Of a stretch of 39,172 bases of DNA, positions 37,684-39,172 are shown piece by piece. The position numbers and the translations under genes are program-made. The DNA is from Actinomycetota bacterium (GTDB lineage: Bacteria; Actinomycetota; Actinomycetes; Nanopelagicales; Nanopelagicaceae). Numbering within the stretch: position 1 is the first letter of the stretch; every line of letters starts with the position of its first letter. A model generated the notes under the pieces. It had not been told where the DNA came from. It made no database searches and worked only from the letters and a program-made list of their open reading frames with translations. Location of the stretch: positions 1 through 39,172 of the forward strand of contig RFMS01000171.1 in NCBI GenBank assembly GCA_009927575.1. The letters run 5' to 3'.

Positions 37684-39123
37684 ATGCGCCGCGCAAAAAT
37701 TGTCTGCACGATGGGACCAGCTGTTCAATCTGCTGAAAAGATTTCAGCCCTTATTTCTGCCGGCATGAATGTTGCTCGATTAAATCTTTCACACGGTAGT
37801 TACGAAGAACATAAAGCTCGATTTGATCAAGTGCGGCACGCTGCATCAGCAGCTGGCAAACCGGTTGCGATTTTGGTCGATCTTCAAGGTCCAAAAATTA
37901 GATTGGCTCGATTTGCTGCCGGACCTCATGATTTAGCTCGCGGTGACATTTTTACAATCACTACGGATGATGTGGAAGGTACTCGAGAGCGAGTAGGAAC
38001 GACATACAAAGGACTTCCTGGAGATTGTAAAAGCGGCGATCGCATCCTTATTGATGATGGAAAAGTAACTGTCGAAGTAATTGAAATAAAAGGCAATGAT
38101 GTTGTAACAAAAGTTATTGAACCTGGACAAGTCAGTAATAATAAAGGAATCAATCTTCCCGGTGTTGCTGTCTCGGTTCCTGCAATGTCAGAGAAAGATA
38201 TTGAGGACTTAAAGTGGGGACTTGAGGTAGGAGCGGATTTCATTGCGCTCTCTTTTGTTCGAAGCGCAAAAGATATTCTGGATGTTCATCGGATTATGGA
38301 CCAAGTGGGCAAAAGAATTCCTGTTATCGCCAAGATAGAAAAGCCACAGGCAGTAGAAAATTTAGAAGAGATTGTGGATGTTTTTGATGGCATTATGGTG
38401 GCACGTGGTGATCTTGGCGTTGAACTTCCAATCGAAGATGTACCGATGGTGCAGAAACGTTGCATCACGCTAGCTCGTGAATCTGCAAAGCCAGTTATTG
38501 TGGCAACGCAAATGTTGGACTCAATGATTACTAACTCTCGACCAACTCGTGCTGAAGCAACCGATTGCGCTAATGCTGTTCTTGATGGCGCAGATGCTTT
38601 AATGCTTTCTGGCGAGACAAGCGTTGGAGATTTTCCTATCGAGGCAGTTCAAACGATGGCACGAATAATTGAAAAGACAGAGACTGATGCGCTCCATCTC
38701 ATCCCAGCACTGAAGCACAATCCACGCACAAAAGGCGGAGCTATCACTAAAGCTGCTGTTGATGTCGGTCAGATTATTGGTGCGAAATATCTCGTCGCTT
38801 TCACGCAGAGTGGCGATTCAGCAAGACGAATGTCTCGACTTCGATCAGCTATTCCAATCATTGCATGCACGCCAGATTCTGGAACATACAATCGATTAGC
38901 TCTCTCCTGGGGAATTGAGTCATTAATTGTCACTGTCGTAACGACTACTGATCAAATGGTGAAGCAAGTGGATTCAATTCTTATTGAATCGTCGAGAGTT
39001 CAAGAAGGTGAACAAGTAATGATTGTGGCCGGATCACCACCGGGAATTCCTGGATCTACAAATGCGATGCGAGTTCACCGAATTGGTGATGCGGTTGGTG
39101 GCGCAGCAGCTGCATATCGTTAA
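37684..39123 (+). CDS. pyk: Pyruvate kinase
   Basis: Pyruvate kinase converts phosphoenolpyruvate and ADP to pyruvate and ATP, the last step of glycolysis. It is 479 aa. The N terminus RRAKIVCTMGPA, NVARLNLSHGSYEEH, the signature IPVIAKIEKPQAVENLEEI with the catalytic lysine, VARGDLGVELP and ATQMLDSMITNSRPTRAEATD are all intact, followed by the C-terminal allosteric-type domain. Monovalent-cation-site residues in the N-terminal TxGP region look canonical. Placement after gltD is conserved in Actinobacteria. The ATG has a -10-like TAGAAT 7 nt upstream. Confidence 0.97.
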   Translation: MRRAKIVCTMGPAVQSAEKISALISAGMNVARLNLSHGSYEEHKARFDQVRHAASAAGKPVAILVDLQGPKIRLARFAAGPHDLARGDIFTITTDDVEGTRERVGTTYKGLPGDCKSGDRILIDDGKVTVEVIEIKGNDVVTKVIEPGQVSNNKGINLPGVAVSVPAMSEKDIEDLKWGLEVGADFIALSFVRSAKDILDVHRIMDQVGKRIPVIAKIEKPQAVENLEEIVDVFDGIMVARGDLGVELPIEDVPMVQKRCITLARESAKPVIVATQMLDSMITNSRPTRAEATDCANAVLDGADALMLSGETSVGDFPIEAVQTMARIIEKTETDALHLIPALKHNPRTKGGAITKAAVDVGQIIGAKYLVAFTQSGDSARRMSRLRSAIPIIACTPDSGTYNRLALSWGIESLIVTVVTTTDQMVKQVDSILIESSRVQEGEQVMIVAGSPPGIPGSTNAMRVHRIGDAVGGAAAAYR

Positions 39124-39124
39124 A

Positions 39125-39154
39125 TTGCCGAAGGTATAGCTCGTTGTCTATTCT
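39125..39154 (+). promoter_or_regulatory. Weak candidate promoter after pyk
   Basis: TTGCCG (39125-39130) and TATTCT (39149-39154) are separated by 18 nt in the final 49 bases after pyk, so a gene may start beyond the window. No hairpin terminator for pyk is visible here. The call is a pattern match only. Confidence 0.22.
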
Positions 39155-39172
39155 CTGCGGTGAAGCATTAAC

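Noticed and set aside
1-39172. tRNA, rRNA, insertion sequences, prophage or CRISPR
   Set aside because: No cloverleaf, rRNA-like, transposase, terminal-repeat or repeat-spacer pattern was recognised; nearly every base is in core genes.

Overview
The window is a gene-dense stretch of an actinobacterial chromosome (39,172 bp). There are no mobile elements, tRNA or rRNA genes, or CRISPR arrays. The gene order matches the conserved actinobacterial backbone (dcw cluster, ileS, DksA/TraR-like, lspA, rluD, dnaE, hisDCBH-priA-hisFI, lgt, gltBD, pyk). The DNA is only moderately GC-rich by eye, codon use is A/T-tolerant, and most genes overlap by 4-8 bp. That combination suggests a streamlined, low-GC planktonic actinobacterium such as the freshwater acI / Nanopelagicales group. 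The lineage is an inference from composition and synteny, not from a marker search.

Layout. 1-13,674 (+): peptidoglycan and division genes: ftsI (3' end), murE, murF, mraY, murD, ftsW, murG, murC, ftsQ, ftsZ, pgeF, yggS, sepF, yggT. The divIVA/wag31 gene usually found next is absent. 13,671-17,027 (-): ileS with a translational T-box leader. 17,082-22,949 (+): DksA/TraR-like protein with a Lys/Ala-rich tail, lspA, rluD, dnaE. 22,947-28,695 (+): histidine operon hisD-hisC-hisB-hisH-priA-hisF-hisI plus a 53-codon membrane protein resembling a remnant of the tryptophan-operon-associated membrane protein. The trp genes that normally follow hisI are absent. 28,728-31,513 (+): MauE/DoxX-like protein, DsbA-like thioredoxin-fold protein, lgt and a VIT1/CCC1-type transporter. 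31,514-39,123 (+): gltB with a structured leader, gltD and pyk.

Function. The first block makes and polymerises meso-diaminopimelate peptidoglycan and builds the Z-ring. Lgt and LspA supply lipoprotein maturation. The MauE/DsbA-like pair could form an extracytoplasmic thiol redox system. HisD-I make histidine, GltBD assimilate ammonium via glutamate, and DnaE and IleRS are core information genes.

Quality. Six otherwise conserved genes carry single-base frameshifts, seven in total: mraY, murG, pgeF, ileS, the DksA/TraR-like gene, and hisD twice. Each can be repaired by one base, which restores conserved family sequence and normal junctions with neighbours. I read them as sequencing or assembly errors, not pseudogenes, and give repaired extents. 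The most interesting biology is regulatory: an ileS T-box with a minimal specifier hairpin, a recurring TANNNT-6/7-nt-start-codon arrangement implying leaderless mRNAs, and structured leaders before ftsZ and gltB. I found no convincing new multi-gene system.
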